Made by a program: the position numbers and the translations under genes | Origin: Shewanella gelidimarina | Lineage (GTDB): Bacteria > Pseudomonadota > Gammaproteobacteria > Enterobacterales > Shewanellaceae | Assembly: GCF_023283945.1 (NCBI RefSeq) | Contig: NZ_JAKIKW010000005.1 | Location: forward strand, 1-64,000 | Length of the DNA: 64,000 nucleotides | Direction of reading: 5' to 3' | Shown here: positions 35,941-44,995 of the stretch, in pieces | Layout: every line of letters starts with the position of its first letter | How positions within the stretch are numbered: the stretch's first letter is position 1 | Notes under the pieces: model-generated | Seen by the model: the letters and a program-made list of their open reading frames with translations, nothing else | What the model was told of the DNA's origin: nothing | Database searches by the model: none

Positions 35941-36624
35941 CTAGCGATAAAGGCGTGTCTCTTTTGGCAGCAGTTGAAAATCTTGCTGCATCTGCAGTAA
36001 GAAGTCACTCCCGAGCAGTGCAATACCACGATAAAAATCAGTATTAGCATCTGCCAAAGCCAACTCAAAACAACGATTAGCCCAAGGCAGAAAATGCTGT
36101 TGTAGCAAGACCTGAGTAAAGCGTATTAAGGCTTGGTTATCGGCTTCAAGCTCAAGACGACCAAAGGTTTGATCCAGTACGGCAAAGAACAACCCAATAT
36201 GATCAACTGGTTGTGGGTAATCCACCGCAACCTCAACGCCATGTGCGTGATAGAAATCCATAAGCGCCGTAGTCGAACGATCATTGAGTAACTGCGCTTC
36301 ACTGAGATATACCGAACCTTGCGGCACAGCCTTAGGCTCACCAGGACCAAAAAATAGCTGTCCATAATCAAGTTTAAGCTCAATAAGTTGTTCGCTATGA
36401 TCATCATCTGGCCACTGTTGTAAAAACGTAGTCAGTGCCTCGCGACCTTGGCTATTTTGCTTACTATTAGCAAATACTGGCCAGCTACCTGCTACATCGC
36501 AATCCTTTAGCCCCTGCACTAGCTCGGCTTCTGGATAACGAATAAGGCAGTGGTGCAAAATGCGCGCTAGGCCTTGGTACTCGATAAAATCAACCGTGTT
36601 GATAGACGCTGTATTTGAAGACAT
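35941..36624 (-). CDS. dmsG: TorD/DmsD-family molybdoenzyme chaperone
   Basis: A 227-residue all-helical cytosolic chaperone of the TorD/DmsD family. The diagnostic segment is LKLDYGQLFFGPGEPKAVPQGSVYLSE, with the later PVDHIGLFFAVLDQ block. Such proteins bind the twin-arginine signal and help insert the molybdenum cofactor of their partner reductase, here DmsA. It is the last gene of the operon in this window; Shewanella dms operons name this position dmsG. The 104-base gap before it is free of genes. Confidence 0.85.
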   Translation of the reverse strand: MSSNTASINTVDFIEYQGLARILHHCLIRYPEAELVQGLKDCDVAGSWPVFANSKQNSQGREALTTFLQQWPDDDHSEQLIELKLDYGQLFFGPGEPKAVPQGSVYLSEAQLLNDRSTTALMDFYHAHGVEVAVDYPQPVDHIGLFFAVLDQTFGRLELEADNQALIRFTQVLLQQHFLPWANRCFELALADANTDFYRGIALLGSDFLLQMQQDFQLLPKETRLYR

Positions 36625-36728
36625 GGTTCACCTTTAAAACTAAACGCCCATATTGGCCGTCGCTTTGATTTCACTCGACTTTAATCATAACGATTAGCGC
36701 CACACTTTGGCACCAATCGCTGGTCATT

Positions 36729-37406
36729 TTACACTTCTGACGTGTTTAAAATACTGCCGTCACCGCTACCTGCCGGACTACCGTTTACGTTAGCCTTGAT
36801 GATAAGGTTAGGAGACGTGATAGATGGTGATGGCAGTGGTGCAATATGCCCATCGCCTTCGCCATATTTGGCACGTAAGTTATCCATAGTATCGAAGTCG
36901 AGTGCACGCAGTGGGCAAGACTCAACACACACTGGCTTACGACCATCAGCGATACGCTCATAACAGCCATCACACTTAGTCATGACTTTGCGTTCGCGGT
37001 CAATTTGCGGTGCATCATACGGACAGGCACGAGCACAGCTTTCACAACCGATACAGATGTCTTGTGCCACGTGGACGAGACCGTCTTCACGACGCTTGTG
37101 CATTGCACCTGTTGGACAGGCTTTAACACACACAGGCTCAGAACAATGGTTACAACCAATAGACATATAGTAAGCAAATACATTTTGCTCAAAACAACCG
37201 TTGTTACCTTCAGTCCATTCTCCGCCGCCGTATTCATACACACGACGCCAAGTTACGCCGTCTAGCGCAGGCAAGGTATTGCCTTCTGGATTACTATTGT
37301 TACGAATTTCATTGCTTTGACGATCTTTACAAGACACGTGACACGCTTTACAACCACTGCACTTAGTGCTGTCTACATAAAAACCGTATTGAGTTGGTTC
37401 AGTCAT
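36729..37406 (-). CDS. dmsB: DMSO reductase iron-sulfur subunit
   Basis: A 225-residue ferredoxin-like subunit with four [4Fe-4S] cysteine clusters: CSGCKACHVSCKD, CNHCSEPVCVKACPTG, CIGCESCARACPYDAP and the last from CDGCYERI with CVESCPL. It accepts electrons for DmsA. There is no signal peptide, as expected for a subunit carried out with its twin-arginine partner. No DmsC-type membrane anchor is encoded nearby, which fits the Shewanella extracellular system, where DmsE and DmsF deliver electrons. Confidence 0.93.
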   Translation of the reverse strand: MTEPTQYGFYVDSTKCSGCKACHVSCKDRQSNEIRNNSNPEGNTLPALDGVTWRRVYEYGGGEWTEGNNGCFEQNVFAYYMSIGCNHCSEPVCVKACPTGAMHKRREDGLVHVAQDICIGCESCARACPYDAPQIDRERKVMTKCDGCYERIADGRKPVCVESCPLRALDFDTMDNLRAKYGEGDGHIAPLPSPSITSPNLIIKANVNGSPAGSGDGSILNTSEV

Positions 37407-37420
37407 AATTAACTACTCTC

Positions 37421-39949
37421 TTAAATCTTTTTGATGGCAACACGGATGGTGTGCTGTGGATTACCTTTAGCAACGGGGCTTGGCTGATAGCGAGTTAGCG
37501 AGTTAATCGCGCCGCCTTCATCAATAATGTGCCCTGTGCTACCAACGGTTGTACCTGGGTTGAACCAAGCACCTTGACCCAGTGCAAATACACCCGGCGC
37601 TACACGTGGAGTAATACGCACCTTGACTTCGATTGAGCCACGTTCGTTGTACATCTCAATCTTGTCGCCAGAGCTTAAGCCATGCTTAGCACCGTCCATT
37701 GGGTTAACCCAAACGGCATCTTCTACCGCTTCGCGCAACCAAGGTACGTTATGGTAGCTTGAGTGAGTACGACCTTTAGTGTGGTAACCCGCTAACTGAA
37801 TTGGGTAGTCTACTTTGGTCTCTTCATCTTCATAGCCGTCCCACGTCACTGTGTACTTTGGGATCGCCGTGATGGTGTCACCCTTAATACCCGTCGGGTT
37901 TTGCGCACTGTTTTCTTGATCCCAGTTCGCTGCACGCCATGCCAGTTCAGCAGAGTAGATCTCAATCTTGCCACTTGGCGTTGATAGTGCTTTGCCACCT
38001 TTAATGTAGCTTTCAAGTGCAACGTGCTTGTCATTCATGTGCTTACGGAAGAAACCAATCTCTTGTGCTTCTTTGTAAGTCGCAGGAAACGCAGGGACGA
38101 CACCGACGTTGGTGCTGCTGTCTCTGGTTTTTTGGTAAAGTTCTTCAAGCCACTGCTCTTCAGTCTTACCTTCAGTGAACGCAGCTTCACAACCCATGTA
38201 TTTCGCAATCAAAGCTGATGCTTCATACATAGACTTACAATCCCACATAGGTTCAATCGCCGACTTCATTGCCGTGATGTAACCCAGTGCGCCAGATGCG
38301 TAAGAGTCGTTAACCAAATCGTTTGATTCTAACCAGCTGGTGTCTGGGAGGATGATGTCGGCAAACTTAGCGCCAGGGGTCATCCAGCAATCACAACTAA
38401 CGATGAGCTCTACACCCGATTCATCTTCTAAGATTTTGGCGGTGTTGTTAATTTCAGCATGCTGGTTTAGCAATGTGCTATCAGAGGCTGAAATGATCAC
38501 TTTGATGTTAGTACCAAGTGGCGTATCTAAACCCTCGGTACCACGAATACCATGGCTACGAGCCGTCATGGTTTCGCCGTTGTGAATAGCTTCAGACCAA
38601 GTGAAGAAAGAGATACTTTCTTTTACTGGGTTGCTACCCGTTGGAATGCCTGCACGGTACATACCGCTCATGGATGGCAACTCACCGCTTGATGCACCTA
38701 GCGTACCTAGCTTACCGGTTAGCACTGACAGCATGTAAAGCGCACGCATGGTTTGCTCACCGTTAGCTTGACGGTTAACACCGGCGCCTACGACGATATA
38801 AGGTCTTTCAGATGCCATTAGATCATCAGCAATCTGTATAATTTGTGCAGTCGGAATACCGGTGATTTTTTCAGCCCATTCAGGGGTTTTCTTAGGTTCA
38901 TTGGCATGCATGCCTTCACTTAAGATGTAATCACGGTAGTTCTCTTCTGGGTTCATGACGTTGGCATATTCTTGCTTAGTCGCATCACCGCTGGCTGCAA
39001 AGATATCTATTTGCATTTGAATAGACGCAGCGTCAAAACCCACGGCAAACTTATTGATGAAATCCAATGAGTTTGCATCAACCCAGCCAGAGCTGATCAT
39101 TTGATAAGCAATCGCTTCAGCAAATGCAGCATCGGTACCTGGACGAATAGGTAACCACTTAGACTCTTTACCTAACATAGAGTCAGTGTAACGAGGGTCA
39201 ATCATCACCACTTTTAAGCCGTTAGACTTTTGCAGTGCTTTTAAGTAATCGTAACCTTCACCGCTGCCAGACTGGCGAACTTCACTTGGGTTGTATGCCA
39301 CGCCCAATAGAAAGTCACTTTCAGCCAATGTTACCGTTGAAGAACCTTCAGTACTGCCAGTACCAAAAGTGTGCTTCGCCGCTTCCATTTGCTGCGCCCA
39401 TGAGTAGTTACCGTAGGCATTCAGGCAACCGCCGTTTAGGTTGAATAAACGGTTAAAACACGCGTTTGATGCAAAACCATAGTAAGCACCAGAACCGTAG
39501 CTGCGGAAAATAGCCTTGTTACCATGCTCATTAATCACTGAAGATAGCTTAGTACCAATGGTCTTTGCGGCTTCGTCCCAAGTGATTGGCACAAACTTGC
39601 CTTCGCCACGCTTACCAACACGTTTCATTGGCGACTTTAGACGGTCAACGGCATAGGTACGTTGGCGTAACGAACGACCACGGGCACAGGCACGCACTTG
39701 GTAAATATCATCACCATCGACAATGTCATGATCCGTTTCAACACGGGTAATAACACCGTCACGACTGAAGACTTTAACGGGGCAGTTTGAACCACAGTTT
39801 ACCAGGCACGCAGACCAAGTAATGGTTTCTTCACCCACTGGCGGCTTAGGCGGAATAACATTGGCATCATCAGAGCTGGAATTACAGCCTGTAACCGTTG
39901 CTGCACAGCCCAGCGCAGCACTCATTTTTAAGAAACTTCTACGTTCCAT
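37421..39949 (-). CDS. dmsA: DMSO reductase molybdopterin subunit, lipoprotein type
   Basis: An 842-residue molybdopterin-guanine-dinucleotide oxidoreductase that reduces DMSO to dimethyl sulfide. The N-terminus combines a twin-arginine motif (RRSFLK) with a lipobox (TVTGC, Cys22), so the folded enzyme can be exported and then lipid-anchored, consistent with a cell-surface position. A [4Fe-4S] site is formed by Cys48, Cys52, Cys56 and Cys88. The cofactor-binding body follows (KSPMKRVGKRGEGKFVPITWDEA) and the C-terminal dinucleotide domain includes QLAGYHTKGRTHSSYHNVPWL. Length is normal. Confidence 0.93.
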   Translation of the reverse strand: MERRSFLKMSAALGCAATVTGCNSSSDDANVIPPKPPVGEETITWSACLVNCGSNCPVKVFSRDGVITRVETDHDIVDGDDIYQVRACARGRSLRQRTYAVDRLKSPMKRVGKRGEGKFVPITWDEAAKTIGTKLSSVINEHGNKAIFRSYGSGAYYGFASNACFNRLFNLNGGCLNAYGNYSWAQQMEAAKHTFGTGSTEGSSTVTLAESDFLLGVAYNPSEVRQSGSGEGYDYLKALQKSNGLKVVMIDPRYTDSMLGKESKWLPIRPGTDAAFAEAIAYQMISSGWVDANSLDFINKFAVGFDAASIQMQIDIFAASGDATKQEYANVMNPEENYRDYILSEGMHANEPKKTPEWAEKITGIPTAQIIQIADDLMASERPYIVVGAGVNRQANGEQTMRALYMLSVLTGKLGTLGASSGELPSMSGMYRAGIPTGSNPVKESISFFTWSEAIHNGETMTARSHGIRGTEGLDTPLGTNIKVIISASDSTLLNQHAEINNTAKILEDESGVELIVSCDCWMTPGAKFADIILPDTSWLESNDLVNDSYASGALGYITAMKSAIEPMWDCKSMYEASALIAKYMGCEAAFTEGKTEEQWLEELYQKTRDSSTNVGVVPAFPATYKEAQEIGFFRKHMNDKHVALESYIKGGKALSTPSGKIEIYSAELAWRAANWDQENSAQNPTGIKGDTITAIPKYTVTWDGYEDEETKVDYPIQLAGYHTKGRTHSSYHNVPWLREAVEDAVWVNPMDGAKHGLSSGDKIEMYNERGSIEVKVRITPRVAPGVFALGQGAWFNPGTTVGSTGHIIDEGGAINSLTRYQPSPVAKGNPQHTIRVAIKKI

Positions 39950-39989
39950 AATCTCGTTTTCCTCAAACTTAAAATGTGACTGACTCGAC

Positions 39990-41999
39990 TTAAAGCAGCT
40001 TGTAGCTGAAGGTCAACATCAGTTGATGGGCGTTATAATTGTGATTTAGTTCACCAAGGGTGATTAAACCTGAATTGCTATTGGCGCTGACCATTGCACT
40101 GTCTGTATCGAAATAGCGCTCAAACTGATAAGCCAGTTTTAGTGCCATTTGAGGTGAAAGCAGATATTGGCCATAAAGGTTCACGCTGTGGTTATACGAA
40201 TAGTAAGCACCGTAAGCACCGTCACTTGATGGATTCACGCCGGTGTTACTTTCTGAGTTGGCAAACAGGTAATCCATGCCTAACGTCAGTCTGTCTTCCA
40301 GAAGGCCTGAATAAGTCGCGCCTAGACCTAAGTTAATAAACTCGTCGCGAATTTCAGTGTGCCAAATAGCGGTTTGATCGCCACTTTGGTCTGAATCAAT
40401 CCACTGCTGGCCTGCAAAAGCGTAAAGTGATAATGGCTCAGTTAACTGCACTTGAACGTTGGCGTCATAGCCGTAGTCTTTGGCCTGAGTTAAGCCAATG
40501 GTTGTTGCATCATAGTCATCGTTGGCGTAGTGAGTGCTAACATCAATGCTTAACCACTCAAGCGGTGTGTAGCTTGCTCTAGCATTTAGCTCAGTGCGAT
40601 TACGATCCGCTAAGTGATACTTGCGCATCAGCGACTCGGTTTCCTCTGATGTGAGTTCGTCAGCTTGGTAATCACTGCCACCACGCTCGCCATAACTCAA
40701 ACCCAAATTAAGGGTTAACTTGTCGATAGCACGAATGCTGAGTTTGCTCCAAAGCTCGCTGTCTTGAGTTTCTTCACGCTCACCATAGCTGCGATCAACT
40801 TGCTTATAGTTGTAACCGGCTTGCAGACGGTAACCACTGGCAATTCGGTAACTAGCGTTGGCCTTAAAGGTCTCGCGCTCAATGTCCATTGGGGTGTTTT
40901 GCTTATATGCACCTGACATGGCGTTATATTCATACTGGGCAAAATCAAATACCGAAGAGCGATTATCACGCTTGCTGTAGTCATAACTAGCCCCAAGACG
41001 TAAGCGATTACTCACTCGCGTACTCGCCGCCAGATTGCTGGTAAAGGTGTCTACTTGGCCATCCCAGTTTTGAACCGGGTTACCACTCATCTGCACCAAG
41101 TCTTGATCTTGGATCATACGACCCGACACCACGCGGCCACTAAAGACACTTGACGCAAGACGGTACTGACCCGATAACGACACTTGATGTGCTTGGTTAT
41201 CTGGCGTTGCACTGTATACGTCGTAATTATTTGGCAGACTTAAGTTGTCAATGTTGTTTTCGTAATGAGAACCGTAGTAGCTCAGTTCTGATAACCAATT
41301 TTCGCCATCAAGCACCACACCGGCACTGAAATTATCGGTTGTTTCATCTACGGGTTCAGCAAAGTTAACTGGGCTTGGGTCCATCAAACTTGCAGAACGG
41401 TTACCGGTTTTGTCTTCACGGTCATAACGGGCATAACTGTTAAGGCTAAGGTCTGTTAGTTTAGAAAAGTCATACTCAAAACCAATACCGCTACGCTGGC
41501 GTTGCAAATTAAGATCAAGCACACGAGTTTGATCACTCGGGGTGAGCATACCGTTGTTTTGCCAAAGGTTAGTTTGCGCATTGCTGTGCTGATTAGTGGT
41601 AATCGTTTGGAAGTCGACATCAAGCTTATACTGTTCGCTTTTGCCTGCTTCGATGTTGATAAAACCATTGTCCATGCCCAGTTGGTGAGCCTGAACCTTA
41701 GCGCGGTAACCACTTTGCTGGTATGCCACATCGGCATTAACGCCCGCTATTGCGCCATCAGAGCCGGTACCGAGCTGATTAATCGCATGATCATCGTCAG
41801 CATCAATAACGCCAACACTTGCACCGACGGTGCCAGAATAGCCATCATTAGCAACACAACGCTTACACTGGTAGTTTGCTGTTTTTAAGTGCTCAGTATT
41901 GGCTTGCTGAACACCAAAATCTGCAGCCATCGCACCTGTTGCTGTTCCCAACAAGGCAAGAGTAATCAAATTTAAAGAAAATAATTTAGTTGAACGCAT
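39990..41999 (-). CDS. dmsF: MtrB-like outer-membrane beta-barrel (DmsF)
   Basis: A 669-residue outer-membrane porin of the MtrB/PioB family. The signal peptide is MRSTKLFSLNLITLALLGTATGAMAA. The mature N-terminus has the CxxC motif typical of MtrB proteins (CKRC). Dozens of alternating amphipathic strands follow, ending in an aromatic-type barrel terminus (LMLTFSYKLL). The barrel sheathes the decaheme cytochrome DmsE so that electrons cross the outer membrane. The ATG at 41999 has GGAG eight bases upstream; a GTG at 42008 lacks a usable site. Confidence 0.9.
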   Translation of the reverse strand: MRSTKLFSLNLITLALLGTATGAMAADFGVQQANTEHLKTANYQCKRCVANDGYSGTVGASVGVIDADDDHAINQLGTGSDGAIAGVNADVAYQQSGYRAKVQAHQLGMDNGFINIEAGKSEQYKLDVDFQTITTNQHSNAQTNLWQNNGMLTPSDQTRVLDLNLQRQRSGIGFEYDFSKLTDLSLNSYARYDREDKTGNRSASLMDPSPVNFAEPVDETTDNFSAGVVLDGENWLSELSYYGSHYENNIDNLSLPNNYDVYSATPDNQAHQVSLSGQYRLASSVFSGRVVSGRMIQDQDLVQMSGNPVQNWDGQVDTFTSNLAASTRVSNRLRLGASYDYSKRDNRSSVFDFAQYEYNAMSGAYKQNTPMDIERETFKANASYRIASGYRLQAGYNYKQVDRSYGEREETQDSELWSKLSIRAIDKLTLNLGLSYGERGGSDYQADELTSEETESLMRKYHLADRNRTELNARASYTPLEWLSIDVSTHYANDDYDATTIGLTQAKDYGYDANVQVQLTEPLSLYAFAGQQWIDSDQSGDQTAIWHTEIRDEFINLGLGATYSGLLEDRLTLGMDYLFANSESNTGVNPSSDGAYGAYYSYNHSVNLYGQYLLSPQMALKLAYQFERYFDTDSAMVSANSNSGLITLGELNHNYNAHQLMLTFSYKLL

Positions 42000-42016
42000 A
42001 ATACTCACTCCAAGTC

Positions 42017-42991
42017 TTAACGGGCAAAGTTACTGCCAGCAGGATGGTTAGAACCATGGATCTTGCTATGACAGTTAAGGCAGCTTTTACCTGCGCTAAA
42101 GGCATCAACACCCACTTGTGAAGTCATACGACTTGCATGTCCGTCATCGGCATGACATTGCTGGCATAACTGAGGAACTCGCGCTTTGAGCAAGGCGTCA
42201 TTAACACTGCCGTGCGCTGTATGACAGCTAGAGCAATCTTCCATTACTGGTGCATGTTCCCACAAGAATGGACCGCGTTTATCGGCGTGACAGCTAGCAC
42301 AGGTTTCATTAAGGCTTGGCTTGTTTAACGCACTTTCGGACATAGAACCATGTGGGCTATGACAATCGATACAGGTCATCTGGTCCCATTTCATTGGGTG
42401 CGATGAGCGTTTGTTCATATCCGCTTTAGCGCGGGTATGACATGAGGTACACGTATCGTTAACCATGAGTCGGTCAAGCACTGGGTCTTTAGCAGCGTGA
42501 ACGCTATGACAATCTGCACAAGCGACTTCTTCAAGGTTGTGAGTACTGTTATGCCACGCCATCTGCTTAGGGTCGTTATGACATCCTTGACACACACTGT
42601 TCTGCGTTTCTGCTGATAGCTTGCTGTCAGCACCAAAACCAATCATCGGCTCTTTACCGCCACGATTATGTTTACCTAAAGGACCATGACAGGCTTCGCA
42701 CTGCATGCCTGCCATTGGAGACTTACTGCTATTCATGTCGCCATGAACACCGTCAAAAATCGCCATAACCTTAGCGTTCTTCTTATGGCACATTAGGCAA
42801 GAGTCTGCGCCTTTAGAAGAGTACTTACCCTCAGCAAACTTTTCGGTTAATTTTTGTTCTAATTGATCAGAATCAAGAGAACTCCAAGGAGTTGCTTGGG
42901 CTGGTAAAATAATAATGATTAATGTGAGTAAACTCGTAGCCACTGACTTGGCCATAAAATTCACTGACTTTATGGTATTGATGAAGGACAT
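42017..42991 (-). CDS. dmsE: Periplasmic decaheme cytochrome, MtrA-like (DmsE)
   Basis: A protein of about 324 residues with ten CxxCH motifs: CLMCH, CEACH, CQGCH, CADCH, CTSCH, CIDCH, CASCH, CSSCH, CQQCH and CLNCH. The length, even haem spacing and signal peptide ([18 protein letters not shown]) identify the MtrA/DmsE family, which inserts into an MtrB-type barrel. I chose the ATG at 42991 over the longer frame to 43063, because the extra 24 residues are unlike a signal peptide. It is the first gene of the dms operon. The ATG at 42955 (MAKSVAT) is another possible start. Confidence 0.92.
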   Translation of the reverse strand: MSFINTIKSVNFMAKSVATSLLTLIIIILPAQATPWSSLDSDQLEQKLTEKFAEGKYSSKGADSCLMCHKKNAKVMAIFDGVHGDMNSSKSPMAGMQCEACHGPLGKHNRGGKEPMIGFGADSKLSAETQNSVCQGCHNDPKQMAWHNSTHNLEEVACADCHSVHAAKDPVLDRLMVNDTCTSCHTRAKADMNKRSSHPMKWDQMTCIDCHSPHGSMSESALNKPSLNETCASCHADKRGPFLWEHAPVMEDCSSCHTAHGSVNDALLKARVPQLCQQCHADDGHASRMTSQVGVDAFSAGKSCLNCHSKIHGSNHPAGSNFAR

Positions 42992-43898
42992 TAATTTCAG
43001 ACCTGTTGTATATCGATAGGGGTATTTTAGAGCTTGAACATCTGTTGGTTCAACCGCATACAAACTGTTATACGAGTTGAGGCTTACGCCATACTTTTGG
43101 GTAAATCGCTTGTGAGGTCACAATATAAAGATGCGCTTTAAATACTAGTTTAAAAGTGGTAAAAACAAAATAATTATAAATTTCAGTAAGATATGATCTA
43201 GCTGAGAATGGTTGTTATCTTTAGCAGTTATTAATATAACAATGGAATGTAAATAAGTTGAATTAGCGGGGCGTATTTATTAGCGCTAGATCACTAATAT
43301 AATTCGAACTATTCAGCGCAAAGACAGTAATACCCCTTAAGTTATAGCTTAAAGTGCTAATATTTGAACGGGTCACAACAGATACTCACCGACTATAAGC
43401 ATGGACTCATCAACATTCATCAGCGTTAACCATAGAAGCCACTTCAGAGTTCAATAGAGCATCCACCTGTTTGCCATACTTTTTCTCATTCCATGGAAAG
43501 ATAACCTTATCGATTGTGCGATAACGTTTAGTTAACCCTTAGTGATATTTTGATACAGTATGCTTAGATTTCGCCAATATCCTCTCAGTGACATGGCTAA
43601 GTGCACCGCTGGTTATTGAGTGAATAATAAAAAAAACACAAATTCTGGTGACTAAAAGCATATATTCTCAATTTTCAGCTAATATGAGGCAAGTAAAGCC
43701 TGTATACTCGCCTTTCTAGAAGGTGTGTGAGATAATCCTTAAATAATTGATTATTAGTACACGCTTTGAGCGGTCGAGCTTAATAGCCGCGCAAGGCGCG
43801 TATAAAAGTGTTATAAGCTAAACTAGTTTAACGTTCTGATTTTGTAATGGTGATAGCACATCAGAATTATATTTTTCACCGAAGATAAAGAGAATATT
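42992..43898. other. Divergent intergenic region (dms operon / cold-shock gene)
   Basis: About 900 bases without a supportable gene; the next coding sequence on either side starts here. It must contain the dms promoter and the cold-shock gene promoter and leader. The only distinct motif seen is the palindrome at 43110-43123. The AT-rich stretch at 43140-43260 is a probable regulator target. Confidence 0.4.
43110..43123. promoter_or_regulatory. Palindrome upstream of the dms operon
   Basis: TTGTGA-GG-TCACAA is a symmetric sequence about 120 bases upstream of dmsE. The half-sites look like CRP half-sites (TGTGA/TCACA), but the spacer is two bases instead of six, so a standard CRP site is unlikely. 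It may be an operator for another factor or coincidence. Confidence 0.3.
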
Positions 43899-44105
43899 AT
43901 GAGTAAAGGTATAGTCAAGTGGTTTAACGCCGATAAAGGTTTCGGTTTTATTACTCCAGAAGACGGAAGCAAAGATTTGTTTGTTCATCATTCAGAAATT
44001 CAAGCTGGCGGTCAATACGCTACATTGAATGATGGCCAAGCGGTTGAGTTCGAAGTTGGCGAAGGACAGAAAGGTCCATGTGCTAATAAAGTTGTTGCCG
44101 TTTAA
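43899..44105 (+). CDS. CspA-family cold-shock protein
   Basis: A 68-residue single-domain protein with the RNA-binding motifs RNP1 (KGFGFI, residues 14-19) and RNP2 (LFVHH, residues 27-31). It binds single-stranded RNA or DNA and melts RNA structure. Length and sequence are normal for the family. AAAGAGAA precedes the ATG. Upstream lies an AT-rich stretch that may form a long 5' leader, as usual in cold-inducible csp genes, but I did not identify a cold-box. Confidence 0.93.
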   Translation: MSKGIVKWFNADKGFGFITPEDGSKDLFVHHSEIQAGGQYATLNDGQAVEFEVGEGQKGPCANKVVAV

Positions 44106-44192
44106 TCGATGACACTTGATCGGGTAGCTGGGAGTATTTAACCTCCAGCCGCCACAACACCCTGCAGCCTTGCTGCTGGAGTATGTTGTAGA

Positions 44193-44226
44193 GGGCAGTT
44201 CATTTACTCTTAGTAATGAATTGCCC
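44193..44226 (+). terminator. Hairpin downstream of csp
   Basis: GGGCAGTTCATT and AATGAATTGCCC form a 12-bp stem with one G-T pair. The T-run after it is weak. It may end the cold-shock transcript. Confidence 0.5.
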
Positions 44227-44355
44227 TAACTTTAACTGGCGGCTTAGCTTCTTTAAATCGACTCGACAGTGAACTGCAATCTAATCATCCTCAGTAAATA
44301 CCCTCCCACTGTGATATATAATCCCACTTGCTTAACGGTTTCAACCAGCTTGGTA

Positions 44356-44510
44356 TTACTTTGCACTTGTTGTATCTCTAGCGCCCAAAGTCGCAAGCAC
44401 CAGGATCCCTGCCAGACTTAATCCCTGCAGCATAGCCAATCCAAATCCAGTAATGCGCCAACCTCGGGCATAGCAACACTAAACTGGCGAGTAAAGATGC
44501 CTCCAGACCC
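44356..44510 (-). pseudogene. Possible frameshifted remnant of a membrane protein gene
   Basis: On the minus strand one frame reads GLEASLLASLVLLC and, after a shift, another reads YARGWRITGFGLAMLQGLSLAGILVLATLGARDTTSAK with a stop. Together these look like the last two helices of a transporter, with one frameshift between them. Nothing continues in frame upstream. The remaining sequence between the cold-shock gene and 44995 shows no other feature. Confidence 0.3.
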
Positions 44511-44995
44511 AACGCTTACCCAATGTGAGGCTGTTGTATACTCACGATAAGAATAAGAAATCTAAACAGTCAACATCAATGGCTAGGGGCTGCCCTTAAA
44601 ATGAACAAAATTTAATGTCGCTATCGCTGCAATAAGAATGATGAGTCACAGCAAAAGTGCACTATTTGTATATCAGATAATTTATGGCGACATGTTGCTA
44701 AAGTGATAATTCAATGAGAATCGCTAATATGATGTGTATCAACACCTTGTATCCAATGCGATATTAAGCGCAGCGAAGTGACGCAAAACGTTAACAATTA
44801 AAACTCTGTTAAACCAACGGCCCCAAACTGCTTAGTATGAAAAAATAATACTGTTATTCCCATTATTACAGCACGATATTAATTGAAACTTAAAATTTGA
44901 GTTTGATGTTAGTTAGATCCACTTGGTATGGTGGTATTCGCTACTCATAACAATTAGTCAATAAAATGCAGTGCGTTATCACAAAGGGAATCTCC

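Noticed and set aside
43110..43123. A standard CRP site upstream of dmsE
   Set aside because: The half-sites are separated by two bases rather than six.
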